From: Martinezella tropici | GTDB lineage: Bacteria > Pseudomonadota > Alphaproteobacteria > Rhizobiales > Rhizobiaceae | Length of the DNA stretch: 64,000 bases | Direction of reading: 5' to 3' | Assembly: GCA_000799755.1 (NCBI GenBank) | Contig: JUHI01000008.1 | Location: forward strand, 186,001 to 250,000 | Part shown: positions 8,591 through 19,845 of the stretch, in pieces | How positions within the stretch are numbered: the first letter of the stretch is position 1 | How the letters are laid out: each line of letters opens with the position of its first letter | Notes under the pieces: generated by a model | Databases searched by the model: none | Told to the model about the DNA's origin: nothing | Seen by the model: the letters and a program-made list of their open reading frames with translations, nothing else | Program-made: the position numbers and the translations under genes

Positions 8591-8754
8591 GCCGCGACTT
8601 GCGGGAAGATCGGCGCCTTTGCCCGAAGAGGCCGGCTTGCTCGTTTTCGGATGCGGATTCCATGCGCGGAACAAGCTTTATGCTCCGGCACATTGATAAA
8701 CGCTGAGTTGCGCTATCTACATCAATCGGAATCATCTTTCTGGGAGGAAGAGGC

Positions 8755-10065
8755 GTGGTTGATGAAAAGCAGCTTATCTCGAAGATCACCTGGAGGCTGA
8801 TGCCCTTTCTTGGCATCCTCTATCTGATTGCCTATATCGATCGCCAGAATGTCAGCTATGCCAAGCTTGAGATGGTCGGCGATCTCGGCATGAGCGAATA
8901 TGCCTATGGTCTTGGCGCCTCGCTGTTCTTCATCGGCTATTTCATCTTCGAAGTGCCAAGCAACCTGCTTCTCGACCGCTTCGGCGCCAGCAAGTGGTTT
9001 GCGCGTATCCTTGTATCCTGGGGCATCGTCACCGTCGCGCTCGCCTATACGCAGAATGCGACCATGTTCTATATCCTGCGCTTCCTGCTAGGCGCTTGCG
9101 AGGCGGGCTTCTTTCCCGGCGTGCTCTATCTGCTTACCCTCTGGTATCCCTCGGCCTATCGCGGCACGATGGTCGGGCTTTTCATGATCTTCAGCGCCTT
9201 TGCCAATGCTATCGGTGCACCGCTGGGCGGTGTCCTTCTCGATCTGAACGGCCTTTACGGCATGGCCGGATGGCAATGGGTCTTCCTCGTCACCGGCATA
9301 CCTGCCATTATCGCCGGGATCATCACGCTCTTCTTCCTGCCGGATCTGCCTGCCCAGGCGTCGTTTCTGAGCGATACAGAAAAGACATGGCTCAAGGATC
9401 GGCTCGCGGCGGAAAATTCGAACATGGAGAAGAGCGCCGCCGACGGCTTCCGCGCCCTCATCAATCCGCGCGTGCTGCTCATGGCTCTTTGCTATGTCGG
9501 CTTTCCACTGGCGGCCTACGGTCTTAGCTACTGGCTACCGACAATTGTCAAGAATTTCGGCGTCAGCAACACGACGAACGGCTTCCTGAATATCATCCCG
9601 TGGCTTCTCGTCGCCATCGCGCTTTATGCCGTACCGACAGCGGCAGACAAGGCGGAATCCAAGACGCCCTACATCGTCATTCCGGCGCTGGTTGGCGCGG
9701 TGAGCCTGGTTCTCTCGGCTGTTATTCCCGAGCATACGCTGCAATTTACCTTCCTGTGCATTGCGGCAGCAGGCATCTTCGCCGGCCAGCCGGTGTTCTG
9801 GAGCCTGCCGTCGCGCTTCCTGCAGGGAGCGGGCGCTGCAGCCGGGCTTGCAGCTATCAATTCCGTCGGCAATCTCGGCGGCTTCGTCGCCCAGAACGTC
9901 GTCCCTTGGATCAAGGATTCCACAGGAAGCACGATCGCGCCGATGTTCTTCCTGGCGGCGTGCCTTCTGGTCGCGGTGCTGCTGGTGCTTGTCATCGGAC
10001 GCATGATACCGCGGACGCCCCGTCTCGATGACCTCGGCAATCCAGGTGCCGCCCGCGCGAAATAG
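8755..10065 (+). CDS. MFS transporter, anion:cation symporter (hexuronate/tartrate) type
   Basis: A 436-residue inner-membrane carrier with 12 predicted helices. The start resembles the ACS family: ITWRLMPFLGILYLIAYIDRQNVSYAK near residues 10-36, then FEVPSNLLLDRFGA near 65-78 and RFLLGACEAGFFPGVLYLLTLWYP near 110-133. ACS members take up sugar acids or dicarboxylates with protons. The start codon is GTG at 8755, with TGGGAGGAAGAGGC directly in front. It converges on an enolase-superfamily dehydratase gene, which agrees with a sugar-acid substrate. Confidence 0.9.
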   Translation: MVDEKQLISKITWRLMPFLGILYLIAYIDRQNVSYAKLEMVGDLGMSEYAYGLGASLFFIGYFIFEVPSNLLLDRFGASKWFARILVSWGIVTVALAYTQNATMFYILRFLLGACEAGFFPGVLYLLTLWYPSAYRGTMVGLFMIFSAFANAIGAPLGGVLLDLNGLYGMAGWQWVFLVTGIPAIIAGIITLFFLPDLPAQASFLSDTEKTWLKDRLAAENSNMEKSAADGFRALINPRVLLMALCYVGFPLAAYGLSYWLPTIVKNFGVSNTTNGFLNIIPWLLVAIALYAVPTAADKAESKTPYIVIPALVGAVSLVLSAVIPEHTLQFTFLCIAAAGIFAGQPVFWSLPSRFLQGAGAAAGLAAINSVGNLGGFVAQNVVPWIKDSTGSTIAPMFFLAACLLVAVLLVLVIGRMIPRTPRLDDLGNPGAARAK

Positions 10066-10094
10066 GCGCGTCTTCCACCACACGATAATGAGAA

Positions 10095-10114
10095 AGGCGG
10101 CCGGAAGGCCGCCT
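10095..10114 (-). terminator. Hairpin terminator between convergent genes
   Basis: AGGCGGCC (10095-10102), loop GGAA, GGCCGCCT (10107-10114): a perfect 8-bp GC stem. Read on the minus strand it is followed by TTTCTCATT, so it best serves the dehydratase gene ending at 10149; it could also stop transcription from the MFS gene. Confidence 0.7.
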
Positions 10115-10148
10115 GTCCCGAATTGATGACAGGCGCCTCCAGCGATTG

Positions 10149-11336
10149 TCAGGCAAAGGCGTAGGAGCCGTCGGGGCGCTTGGGCACCCGCCGCTGCCAA
10201 TGGATATAGCCTTCCTCTTCCATCGCCTTTTCGTCCATCTCCACGCCCCATCCCGGGCGATCGGGTCGAAGCTCGAGATAGCCATCCTTCGGCAGATAGG
10301 GGTCGACGACATAGCGGGTTTCGCCCTGCCGTTGCTCGACCTCGTTGCCGCCATAGACGTAGGCCTGGCCCTTCGGCAGCCGGTATTCGAGGATTTTGAA
10401 GTTCTGTGCCGCGGCCGAGAAATGCACGTTGACGGCGGTTGCGAGCGGCCCCATCGGGTTGTGCGGTGCGACCCCGACGAAATGAGCCTCGGCGATCGTT
10501 GCGATGCGCCGCATCTCGCTGATGCCGCCGACGACGCAGATGTCGGGCTGGATGAGGTCGGCGCCCTTGACCTGCAACAGGCGCAAGAACTCGTTGCGGT
10601 TATAGAGGGACTCACCCGTCGCCAGCACGCAATTGAGACCCTGTTTCAGCTCGCCCCACATTTCGATATTTTCGGGGCGCAGTGGCTCCTCGTAGAAGAG
10701 CGGGTCGTAAGGTGCCAGCGCGTTGCCGAGCTGGCGGGCAGCGACCGGTTCGAAGATCTTCGCATGGGCGTCGAAGGCAATTTCGTAGTCGTCACGCACG
10801 GTCTCACGCAGCGAGCGGAAATAGTCGGCCGATGCCTTGACGACATTGCCCCAGCGATGGGCATGCATGTCGATGCGCCAGGGGCTAAGCTTGAAAGCGG
10901 TAAAGCCCCATTCGGCGTTCAGCCGGTCGAGCTCCTCGCGTGCGGCCGGCGCATCCGGTGCGGTATAGACGCCGGCATAGACCTTGATGCGATCGCGCAC
11001 GGCGCCGCCGAGTAGCTTGTAGACGGGAACATTGAGGGCTTTGGCAGAGAGATCCCAGAGGCAATGGTCGAGCGCGGAAATTGCCGAAAGGCCAAGCGCG
11101 CCAGGCGGGAAGCGGCTCTGCTGGATCAGCAGGTTGATCAGATAGTCGACGCGGCTCGGGTCCTGGCCGGCGATAAAGCCGTAGAGATAGTCGAGGATCG
11201 GCGGCAGCGCCAAATCGGGGCCGTGATTGTAGCACTCGCCCCAGCCGGTCAGCCCGTCATCCGTATCCAACGCCACGATGACGCGCGGGCGGTCCTTATC
11301 GCGGGTCATGAATACCCGCATGCGGTCGATCTTCAT
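10149..11336 (-). CDS. Enolase-superfamily sugar-acid dehydratase (mandelate racemase subgroup)
   Basis: A 395-residue enzyme of the mandelate racemase/muconate-lactonizing type, with an N-terminal capping domain and a TIM barrel. Likely metal ligands are Asp189 (FDAHAK), Glu216 (EEPLRPEN) and Glu242 (TGESLYN). His191 (D-x-H) and His292 (PHNPMGP) are candidate acid/base residues, as in D-galactonate and mannonate dehydratases. It would dehydrate an aldonic or aldaric acid to a 2-keto-3-deoxy acid. It is the last gene after the peptide-type ABC genes on the same strand (113-base gap). The DapA-family enzyme at 18329 could act on its product. Confidence 0.88.
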   Translation of the reverse strand: MKIDRMRVFMTRDKDRPRVIVALDTDDGLTGWGECYNHGPDLALPPILDYLYGFIAGQDPSRVDYLINLLIQQSRFPPGALGLSAISALDHCLWDLSAKALNVPVYKLLGGAVRDRIKVYAGVYTAPDAPAAREELDRLNAEWGFTAFKLSPWRIDMHAHRWGNVVKASADYFRSLRETVRDDYEIAFDAHAKIFEPVAARQLGNALAPYDPLFYEEPLRPENIEMWGELKQGLNCVLATGESLYNRNEFLRLLQVKGADLIQPDICVVGGISEMRRIATIAEAHFVGVAPHNPMGPLATAVNVHFSAAAQNFKILEYRLPKGQAYVYGGNEVEQRQGETRYVVDPYLPKDGYLELRPDRPGWGVEMDEKAMEEEGYIHWQRRVPKRPDGSYAFA

Positions 11337-11449
11337 CTAACTTTCCTTCTATCGATTGACATGAATGCGGCATGGGAGGCGCCGCAGGTGGGAAAATCGT
11401 TGCCAAGGCGCCGCCTCCGCGATTTCGGGAGTCGTGAGGATGCAAGCCA

Positions 11450-13171
<1,722 letters not shown>

Positions 13172-13178
13172 GCCCGCC

Positions 13179-14300
13179 TCATTTGTTGTAGGGATCGGCC
13201 GCGTCACGCAGGCCATCGCCGAGAAGGTTGAGCGCCATGACGGCAATGACGACGGCAACACCGGGCAGGAACAGCCATGGTGCGGTCGCGATCGATCGGA
13301 TGTTCTGCGCCTCGCGCAAGAGCACGCCCCAGGAGATGGTCGGCGGCTGCAGCCCAAGCCCGAGGAAGGAAAGCGACGTCTCTGCGAGGATCATCGCCGG
13401 CACGGCAAGCGTGATCGAGGCGATGATGTGGCTGGCAAAGCTTGGCAGCATGTGGCGGAAGATGATGCGCCCTTCGCTGGCGCCGTCCAGTCTCGCAGCA
13501 GCCACGAATTCCTCGGTACGCAATGACAGGAAGCGGCCGCGCACGACGCGGGCAAGCTGCGCCCAGCCGGTCAGCGACAGGATGATGGTGATCATCATAT
13601 ATTGCAACGCCGCCGGCCAACCCTGCGGCAGGGCCGCCGCCATGGCGAGCCAGATGGGAATCGTCGGTAGTGACAGCACGAAGTCGATCAGGCGCTGAAT
13701 GAAAAAGTCGAGCTTTCCACCGTAATAGCCTGAAATACCTCCAAGAACGATGCCGAGCAAGAGTGAGAAGAACACACCGACGAGACCGATTGACAACGAA
13801 ATCTGCGCGCCCTGAACGGTGCGGCTAAAGACGTCGCGGCCGAGCCGATCCGCGCCGAACAACAGCAGAGGCGTCGATTTGTCCGAGGATGCGAGAAGAT
13901 GGATGTTGCTCGTAAAAAGGCCGAGCACGGAATATTCGTAGCCGCGCCCGAACAGGCTGATCGAGACCCGCTTCGAGGTATCTTCCTTGAAGATGGCGGC
14001 AAGGGTTTCCGGGTCGCGGCTGAGTTTCAGCGGATAGTAGTGCAGGCCGAAGGAGAAACCGTTGTCCGTATCGATGAAATGCACTCTCTGCGGCGGATGA
14101 AAAGTTGCCCGCGCGTTCTGCAGCGTCGGGTCGTTGATGGCGAAGAAACCGGGAACCAGGGCGACGATATACATCAGCAGGGTAACGACGAGGGCCACCA
14201 TGGCAAGCTTGTGCCGGCGGAATGCCCACCAGATCAACTGCCATTGCGATGCCACTGCGTTGCGATCGGGACGGAGATTTGTAACGGCAATATCGGCCAT
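13179..14300 (-). CDS. Peptide-type ABC transporter permease, DppC/YejE type
   Basis: A 373-residue inner-membrane permease of the OppC/DppC class. A first helix near 32-55 is followed by a long periplasmic segment (about 60-170), which makes it longer than typical DppC (about 300) and more like YejE. The family loop appears late (EEFVAAARLDGASEGRIIFRHMLP). It forms the channel with the DppB-type permease encoded ten bases upstream, and the fused ATPase follows after seven bases. Confidence 0.92.
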   Translation of the reverse strand: MADIAVTNLRPDRNAVASQWQLIWWAFRRHKLAMVALVVTLLMYIVALVPGFFAINDPTLQNARATFHPPQRVHFIDTDNGFSFGLHYYPLKLSRDPETLAAIFKEDTSKRVSISLFGRGYEYSVLGLFTSNIHLLASSDKSTPLLLFGADRLGRDVFSRTVQGAQISLSIGLVGVFFSLLLGIVLGGISGYYGGKLDFFIQRLIDFVLSLPTIPIWLAMAAALPQGWPAALQYMMITIILSLTGWAQLARVVRGRFLSLRTEEFVAAARLDGASEGRIIFRHMLPSFASHIIASITLAVPAMILAETSLSFLGLGLQPPTISWGVLLREAQNIRSIATAPWLFLPGVAVVIAVMALNLLGDGLRDAADPYNK

Positions 14301-14309
14301 GGGCTGCTC

Positions 14310-15296
14310 CTATTCCAACCGAATTCGGGGATCGACGAGGGCAAGCAGAATGTCACTGATGAGTGACCCGATCAGCGTCAGCGCGCAGATCAACAGCACG
14401 AAGGCGCCGGCAAGATACATGTCCTGCGCCATCAGGGCCTGGAGCAGCAATGGCGCCGCCGTCGGCAGGTTAAGAACGATGGCGACGACCACCGATCCAG
14501 AAATCAGATTAGGCAACAGCCAGGCAATGGTGGAGATGAACGGGTTGAGCGCAATGCGCAGCGGGTATTTCACGAGAAGCCGGAACTCCGAGAGCCCCTT
14601 GGCCCGTGCCGTCGTCACATAGGGCTTCGGCAATTCGTCGAGCATGTTGGCGCGCATGACACGGATGAGGCTTGCGGTCGAGGAAACGGCGAGAATGACG
14701 ACGGGGAGCCAGAGATGCGACAGGAGGTCCAGCATCTTCGCGATACTCCAGGGCGCCGTCTCGAACTGGGAGGAGAAGAGGCCGCCGACATCCTGGCCGA
14801 ACTCGACGGCGGCGACATACATCAGCACCAGCGCCAGCAGGAAGGAGGGGATGGCAAGGCCAAGAAAGGTGAAGGCGGTAAAGAAATAATCGCCGATCGA
14901 GTATTTTTTCACGGCGGAATAGACGCCGATCGGCAATGCGATAGCCCAGGTGGCGATCAGGGCTGCCAGCGCCAGAATAAGCGTCAGCGCCATGCGCTCC
15001 CAGATGAGGCCGGAGACCGGCTGCTGCCATTCAAACGAGATGCCGAAATCTCCGCGCGAAAGAATGCCCCACATCCACTTCAGATATTGGATGAGCATCG
15101 GCTGATCGAGGCCGAAACGCTCGCGCAGCTGGGCAGCCGTATTCTGATCGACCACCTCATTCGATGAGGCGAGCGTGGCGATATAGGTCGTGACATAGTC
15201 GCCAGGCGGTAGCTGGATCAGCACGAAGGCGAGGAAGCTGATGGCGAAGAGGGACGGGATCATCCACAAGAGGCGTTTACCGATGAAAACCAGCAT
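14310..15296 (-). CDS. Peptide-type ABC transporter permease, DppB type
   Basis: A 328-residue inner-membrane permease of the OppB/DppB class, with about six helices and the N-terminal pattern FIGKRLLWMIPSLFAISFLAF. The typical cytoplasmic motif is YVTTARAKGLSEFRLLVKYPLR near residue 225. The ATG at 15296 begins the conserved family N-terminus; the frame stays open to 15512, but that extension runs into the binding-protein gene and has no family similarity. The ribosome site is weak. The next gene starts ten bases after its stop. Confidence 0.92.
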   Translation of the reverse strand: MLVFIGKRLLWMIPSLFAISFLAFVLIQLPPGDYVTTYIATLASSNEVVDQNTAAQLRERFGLDQPMLIQYLKWMWGILSRGDFGISFEWQQPVSGLIWERMALTLILALAALIATWAIALPIGVYSAVKKYSIGDYFFTAFTFLGLAIPSFLLALVLMYVAAVEFGQDVGGLFSSQFETAPWSIAKMLDLLSHLWLPVVILAVSSTASLIRVMRANMLDELPKPYVTTARAKGLSEFRLLVKYPLRIALNPFISTIAWLLPNLISGSVVVAIVLNLPTAAPLLLQALMAQDMYLAGAFVLLICALTLIGSLISDILLALVDPRIRLE

Positions 15297-15382
15297 GGCT
15301 ATGTCTCGCAGTGAGCGCTGCCACGGGCAGCTCCGCATCAAGGAAAGCGCCGCCCGTGGAGGACGGCGCTTGATCGGTGCAA

Positions 15383-17329
15383 TCAGCTGGTGAAGAAGAA
15401 TTGCTGCGGCATGGCAGGCCCCGGATTGGGCCATGACCAGCTGTCCGGCTGCTTTTCTGGAACATTGTGCAGATTGTTGCGGATGATACCGAAACCGCCA
15501 ACGGCAAGGCAAAGCCCGACAGTTTCGAATTCATCCGCCGCGATATCGAAGATCTGCTTCATCACGGCGCCGCGCTTGTCGAGATCGGCCGTGGAGCGCG
15601 CATCGTCGAAGAGCTTCATGCGCTTCTTCTGGCTTTCCGGCGGCTCCTCGCCCTGTTTGCCGTTCGAGGTGTACCAGACGGCCCACGGAATGGCGTAGCG
15701 CGAGCCTTGCGGGTGGAAGGCGAAGAAGTCGCGGGGATCAAGCATCGGGTCGAGGCCGCCTGGGCCTGGCCAGACCTGAGCATCATGGGCGTTGTCGTCG
15801 CCACGCGTATAATAGAGGGCACGCTCGATGGTATTGACCTTCATGTCGACGCCGATTTGCGCCCAATGGGCCTTTACCAGTTCGAGAGCATCGACCAGAT
15901 CGGGATAAAGGGTCGGAATGACATCGACGGTAAAGAACATCTTCTGGCCGTCCGGCCTCAGGCGAAAACCGTTTGCATCCTTCTTGCCGTAGCCGGCCTG
16001 ATCGAGCATCGCGCCCGCCTTGTCCGGATCGTAGTTGGTGAACTGGCGCGCATATTTCTCGTTGTACCAGGGATGCTCCGGTCGCGGCCCTGCCTGATAG
16101 CCTTCGCTCTGGCCAAAGTAGACGATATCGATCACCTCTTGCCTGTTGATGCCGAGCGACAGCGCCTGCCTGACGGACTTGTCGGCAAACATCTTGCGCA
16201 TGGCCGGATCTTTATGGGTGATGTTGAAATAGATTTGGCATTGCTGCGAGCTGGAAGGAATAAGAGTTAGAAGGCGATAGTCGCCCTTCTTCATGTTTTG
16301 CGAGAGTGTCGGCTTGTTCGCCAGCACGCTGATATGGCGTTCCTGAATATCGATCTTGCCCGAGATCACATTCAACATCAGCGATTCCACATCCTGCGAG
16401 ATGCCAAAGTTGATCTCGTCGACATAGGGAAGCTGATTGCCCGATGTATCAACCTGCCAGAAGTAAGGGTTGCGCGTCATGACGACACGGGTGGCGCCGC
16501 CGCTATAGGGCTCCTTGACGACCCAGGGATCGAGCGTCGGCTTATCCGGGTTCCCCCAGCGCGAGGGAATTTCGATATCGCCGCAACGCGCGCGGAAAAG
16601 TTCGGGCCAGTTGCTGACGCCGGCCTTCTTGGCGTCATCGGCAACGTTCGGATTGTATTTCGGCAGGAACTGGCTGCAATAGTGCTTGGGAAACAGCGTC
16701 GGATGTTGGCCGAGCGGTGTCGCCAGATTTTCCAGATAGAGCGCATTCGGCGCCGCAAAGGTGAATTTCACCGTGTAGTCGTCGATCTTCGAAACATCGA
16801 CGGCCTTGCCGGCAACGGTCAATTGCGCCGGCGTCGCGCTATAGAGGTCGGTATTCTTGACACAATCCTCGATGGCAAAGACCACGTCGTCTGCGGTGAA
16901 TGGATGACCATCAGACCAGCGCGCGCCCTGGATGAGGTAGAAGGTGAATTGCGAGGCGTCTGAGTTGACGTCCCAGCGCTCGGCGAGATTCGGCAACACC
17001 TGGGTGAATTCGAGATTCCAGCGCACCAGGCTCTGATTGCCGACCATCCGCAAAATGCCGTTATGGTCGGACGAGCCCCGCAGACCACGCCGCAATGTGC
17101 CGCCGTAGGTGCCGACTTTCTCGTAAGGGGTAACGACCATCGGCTTCTTTGGTAGCCGATCCGCAAGTGCTGGCAGCTTGCCGTCCTTGACGAGCTGCGC
17201 CAATGCCGGTGCCTCGCCACCTGTGTCGGCAGCGTTGACACGGCCGGCCAGAGACAGTGCTGCCATTCCCGCCATGCCGCCGAGGACGGCGCGTCTGCTG
17301 ACGCCGCGGGACAATATTTCATCGCGCAT
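15383..17329 (-). CDS. Peptide-type (SBP family 5) substrate-binding protein, Tat-exported
   Basis: A 648-residue periplasmic binding protein of the DppA/OppA superfamily, at the long end of its range (YejA- or AgpA-like length). A twin-arginine signal, SRRAVLGG (residues 10-17), precedes a hydrophobic Ala/Gly stretch and AGRVNA. Family segments include FYLIQGARWSDGHPFTADDV near 125 and VRQALSLGINRQEVIDIVYFG near 375. The ATG at 17329 has GGGAGGGATTCG in front. Family 5 proteins bind peptides but also oligosaccharides and opines. The adjoining dehydratase and DapA-family enzyme favour a carbohydrate or sugar-acid ligand (inference). Confidence 0.9.
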   Translation of the reverse strand: MRDEILSRGVSRRAVLGGMAGMAALSLAGRVNAADTGGEAPALAQLVKDGKLPALADRLPKKPMVVTPYEKVGTYGGTLRRGLRGSSDHNGILRMVGNQSLVRWNLEFTQVLPNLAERWDVNSDASQFTFYLIQGARWSDGHPFTADDVVFAIEDCVKNTDLYSATPAQLTVAGKAVDVSKIDDYTVKFTFAAPNALYLENLATPLGQHPTLFPKHYCSQFLPKYNPNVADDAKKAGVSNWPELFRARCGDIEIPSRWGNPDKPTLDPWVVKEPYSGGATRVVMTRNPYFWQVDTSGNQLPYVDEINFGISQDVESLMLNVISGKIDIQERHISVLANKPTLSQNMKKGDYRLLTLIPSSSQQCQIYFNITHKDPAMRKMFADKSVRQALSLGINRQEVIDIVYFGQSEGYQAGPRPEHPWYNEKYARQFTNYDPDKAGAMLDQAGYGKKDANGFRLRPDGQKMFFTVDVIPTLYPDLVDALELVKAHWAQIGVDMKVNTIERALYYTRGDDNAHDAQVWPGPGGLDPMLDPRDFFAFHPQGSRYAIPWAVWYTSNGKQGEEPPESQKKRMKLFDDARSTADLDKRGAVMKQIFDIAADEFETVGLCLAVGGFGIIRNNLHNVPEKQPDSWSWPNPGPAMPQQFFFTS

Positions 17330-17505
17330 CGAATCCCTCCCATTTTGACCTCGGCCGGGCTTTGCCTCAGCCGATGCGACAAGCTCCCAACCCATCGCCA
17401 TGCACCCCTCTGGCGCAGCGTCGAGACCATATGCTGTTCTCAGATAATTACAAGAGTTGACAGATTTTTACAGATTTAGTAGCTCTGTCGCGCAGGAAAT
17501 GCGCT

Positions 17506-18255
17506 ATGGCTGTCGCTGGTCGGCATTCACGAAGGACGATGATGAAACTCTCTGTCGCCAACGATTCCGGTGCGGGCGCGACGCGCTTCGGCGACATCAT
17601 CTATGAGCGGATCGTCGCCATGATTGCCGAGGGAAAATTCCCGGTGAACGAACGACTGCCGGCTGAAGCCAAGCTAGCGGAAATGTTTGGCGCATCACGG
17701 CCCGTGGTACGCGATGCGCTGGAGCGGCTTCGCGCCGATGGTTTGATCGTCTCGCGCAAGGGATCGGGCTCTTATGTCAGGCAGAGGCCGGATTCCTCGG
17801 TCTTGAAAATGGTGCCCGTCGGATCGCTTGCCGATGTCCAACGATTCTTCGAGTTTCGCGCCGGGCTCGAGGCCGAGGCAGCCGAACTTGCGGCCCGCAA
17901 CTGGCAGCCCGCTGACAAGGAGCGGATTTCGGCTGCGCTGCTAAAGATCGAACAGTGTCTGGGCGAGGGCAGGCTCGGCGCCGAGGAAGACCAGGAGCTG
18001 CATGATGCGGTTGCGATCGCGACCGGCAATCAGTTTCATGTCTCGGCCCGCGAATTGTTCCGGCCACATTTCGCCATCGGCCATTCCGTGACGCGAAGTC
18101 TCAGCCTCAAGCGGACGCCGGAACAGATCCGCAGCGTCCAGGACGAGCATGCCGTGATCGTGGAGGCGATCTTTGCGCGTCAGGAGACTGAGGCGCACGA
18201 TGCCATGAAGCGCCACATTCTGAACGCACGCGCCCGCATGTTCCAGGGCGTCTAG
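17506..18255 (+). CDS. GntR-family regulator, FadR/FCD subclass
   Basis: A 249-residue regulator: a winged helix at about 28-95 (LPAEAKLAEMFGASRPVVRDALERLRADGLIVSRKGSGSYV) and a C-terminal FCD domain at about 105-240 with metal-ligand-like positions (ELHDAVAIATGN, then DEHAVIVEAI). It is transcribed divergently from the ABC binding-protein gene and heads a pair with the DapA-family gene, so it probably controls both arms. The ATG at 17506 has AGGAAATGCGCT in front; the ATG pair at 17539/17542 with AAGGACG is an alternative. ACAGATTT is directly repeated at a 10-bp interval (17460-17477) in the shared promoter region. Confidence 0.9.
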   Translation: MAVAGRHSRRTMMKLSVANDSGAGATRFGDIIYERIVAMIAEGKFPVNERLPAEAKLAEMFGASRPVVRDALERLRADGLIVSRKGSGSYVRQRPDSSVLKMVPVGSLADVQRFFEFRAGLEAEAAELAARNWQPADKERISAALLKIEQCLGEGRLGAEEDQELHDAVAIATGNQFHVSARELFRPHFAIGHSVTRSLSLKRTPEQIRSVQDEHAVIVEAIFARQETEAHDAMKRHILNARARMFQGV

Positions 18256-18328
18256 GGAGTTGGACCAAAGCGGGATAAGGCGGGCAGCTTTGCTGCTGCG
18301 GCCCCGACAGGTCAAGAAGGGTAAGGGT

Positions 18329-19255
18329 ATGAAGATGAGCATTGAAACCATGCGGCAGGCACTGACCGGCGTGTCTGGCGTTCCGGTCACGGCCTATGAC
18401 GCCAATGGCGAGGTAGAGCCGCGTGTGACCGCCAAGGTCTACCAGCGCGTTGCCGCTGCCGGCATTCATAATATCGTTGCAGCCGGCAATACCGGTGAAT
18501 TCTATGCGCTGACGCCCGAGGAAATTCGCCATGTCCACGAGGCAGCAGTAGCAGGTGTCGACGGCAAAGCGCCTGTGACCGCGGCGATCGGCCGTTCTTT
18601 GCGCGAGGCGATCCGCATGGCTAAGGATGCCGCTTCGATCGGCGCCTCCGCCGTCATGTCCCACCAACCGGTAGATCCCTTCGCCGCACCCGCTTCGCAG
18701 ATCGATTATTTTCGCGATCTGGCGGAGGCCTCGCCTCTGCCGCTCGTTGCCTATGTCCGCGCTGATGGCTTCAGCGTCGACGACATGGTTCTTCTGGCGG
18801 GCCACGGCAATATTGCCGGCATCAAGTTTGCGACAACGGACCTGATGCTGCTTTCGCGCGCGATCGCTGCCTCCGATCCGAAGGGGGCGCTGTTTGTCTG
18901 TGGCCTTGCAGAAAGCTGGGCGCCGGCATTTTCTGCCGCCGGAGCGCGGGGGTTCACGTCGGGCCTTGTCAACGTTGCTCCAAAGCTGTCGCTCGCCGTC
19001 CATGCTGCGCTGGAAAAGGGTGATTTTGCCGCGGCGCGTGCCATCGTCAACAAGCTCGAGCCCTTCGAGCGCATGCGCACCAAATACCGCAACGGAGCAA
19101 ATGTCACCGTGGTCAAGGAAGCTGTCGTCTATTCCGGCCTAAATGTCGGCCCGGTCCGTGTGCCGGGGCTGCCGCGCCTTGACGAGAGGGATCGTGAAGA
19201 GTTGTTCGCCCTGCTTCTTGGCTGGACGGAATCAGGTGATTGCTTCTCCAGCTGA
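18329..19255 (+). CDS. DapA-family enzyme, keto-deoxy sugar acid dehydratase/aldolase type
   Basis: A 308-residue Schiff-base enzyme of the DHDPS superfamily. The AGNTGEFYAL segment (52-61) resembles 5-dehydro-4-deoxyglucarate dehydratases more than true DapA. Candidate catalytic residues are Tyr142 (AYVRADGF) and Lys166 (GIKFATTD). The ATG at 18329 follows AAGAAGGGTAAGGGT; the open frame extends to 18260 without a ribosome site. It lies 73 bases after the GntR gene and opposite the ABC importer. It may process the 2-keto-3-deoxy acid made by the dehydratase at 10149-11336. Confidence 0.87.
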   Translation: MKMSIETMRQALTGVSGVPVTAYDANGEVEPRVTAKVYQRVAAAGIHNIVAAGNTGEFYALTPEEIRHVHEAAVAGVDGKAPVTAAIGRSLREAIRMAKDAASIGASAVMSHQPVDPFAAPASQIDYFRDLAEASPLPLVAYVRADGFSVDDMVLLAGHGNIAGIKFATTDLMLLSRAIAASDPKGALFVCGLAESWAPAFSAAGARGFTSGLVNVAPKLSLAVHAALEKGDFAAARAIVNKLEPFERMRTKYRNGANVTVVKEAVVYSGLNVGPVRVPGLPRLDERDREELFALLLGWTESGDCFSS

Positions 19256-19304
19256 AAGGTGTGGCAGCGGGTAGAGCGGTCATGTTTTCCCGCCGCCATC
19301 GATG

Positions 19305-19625
19305 CTAGGCCACGTGCATTGTAAATTTCAGATAGGCAGCAAGGCTGACGACGGAAAGCGTCAGGACGGCCGCTTGATGGGGGAGATTCCTACTGATTGC
19401 GGCGAGCGGCAAGCCGAGCAGGATAATAATCCCTCCAAGCAATGGTCCTTTGTCCGCAACGGACAATGCCAGGGCTGTGAGGCTGACGGTGGCCGCGACC
19501 GTCGTCACCGACATCTGGTCCTGAGGACCGTGGCCTCGGTTCGTAAAGGTGAGCAAAAACCTGTTCCAGCTCAAACCGAAGGAAATGCTCAAGAATAGCG
19601 GTGCGAGAATAGGCAGCATGAACAT
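19305..19625 (-). CDS. Small hypothetical membrane protein
   Basis: About 106 residues with three to four hydrophobic segments (MLPILAPLFLSISFGL, MSVTTVAATVSLTALAL, LLGGIIILLGLPLAAI, AAVLTLSVVSLAAYL), consistent with a small integral membrane protein. I recognise no family. GGAAGAG lies just upstream of ATGs at 19625 and 19619; the open frame to 19760 has no ribosome site. It stands alone between the DapA-family gene and the folate gene, convergent with the former. Confidence 0.55.
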   Translation of the reverse strand: MFMLPILAPLFLSISFGLSWNRFLLTFTNRGHGPQDQMSVTTVAATVSLTALALSVADKGPLLGGIIILLGLPLAAISRNLPHQAAVLTLSVVSLAAYLKFTMHVA

Positions 19626-19845
19626 CGTCTCTTCCGACAGGTCGGTTATGATGACGCAATTCATGTGCCAATTGGGTCGAGCGGTAATGTGGCTGGATAT
19701 GTTCACCGTAGGCGCAAGCCGTCGCCCGTTTATGGGGCGATCTGCCACTCCGTTTGGCATATGAGCAGGATCAGCGCCGGAGAGCTGGGCAGGAAGAAGC
19801 GAGCGAAAGGGCTCCGCTCGCTTGCGGGCGAGAGGATCGATGGCC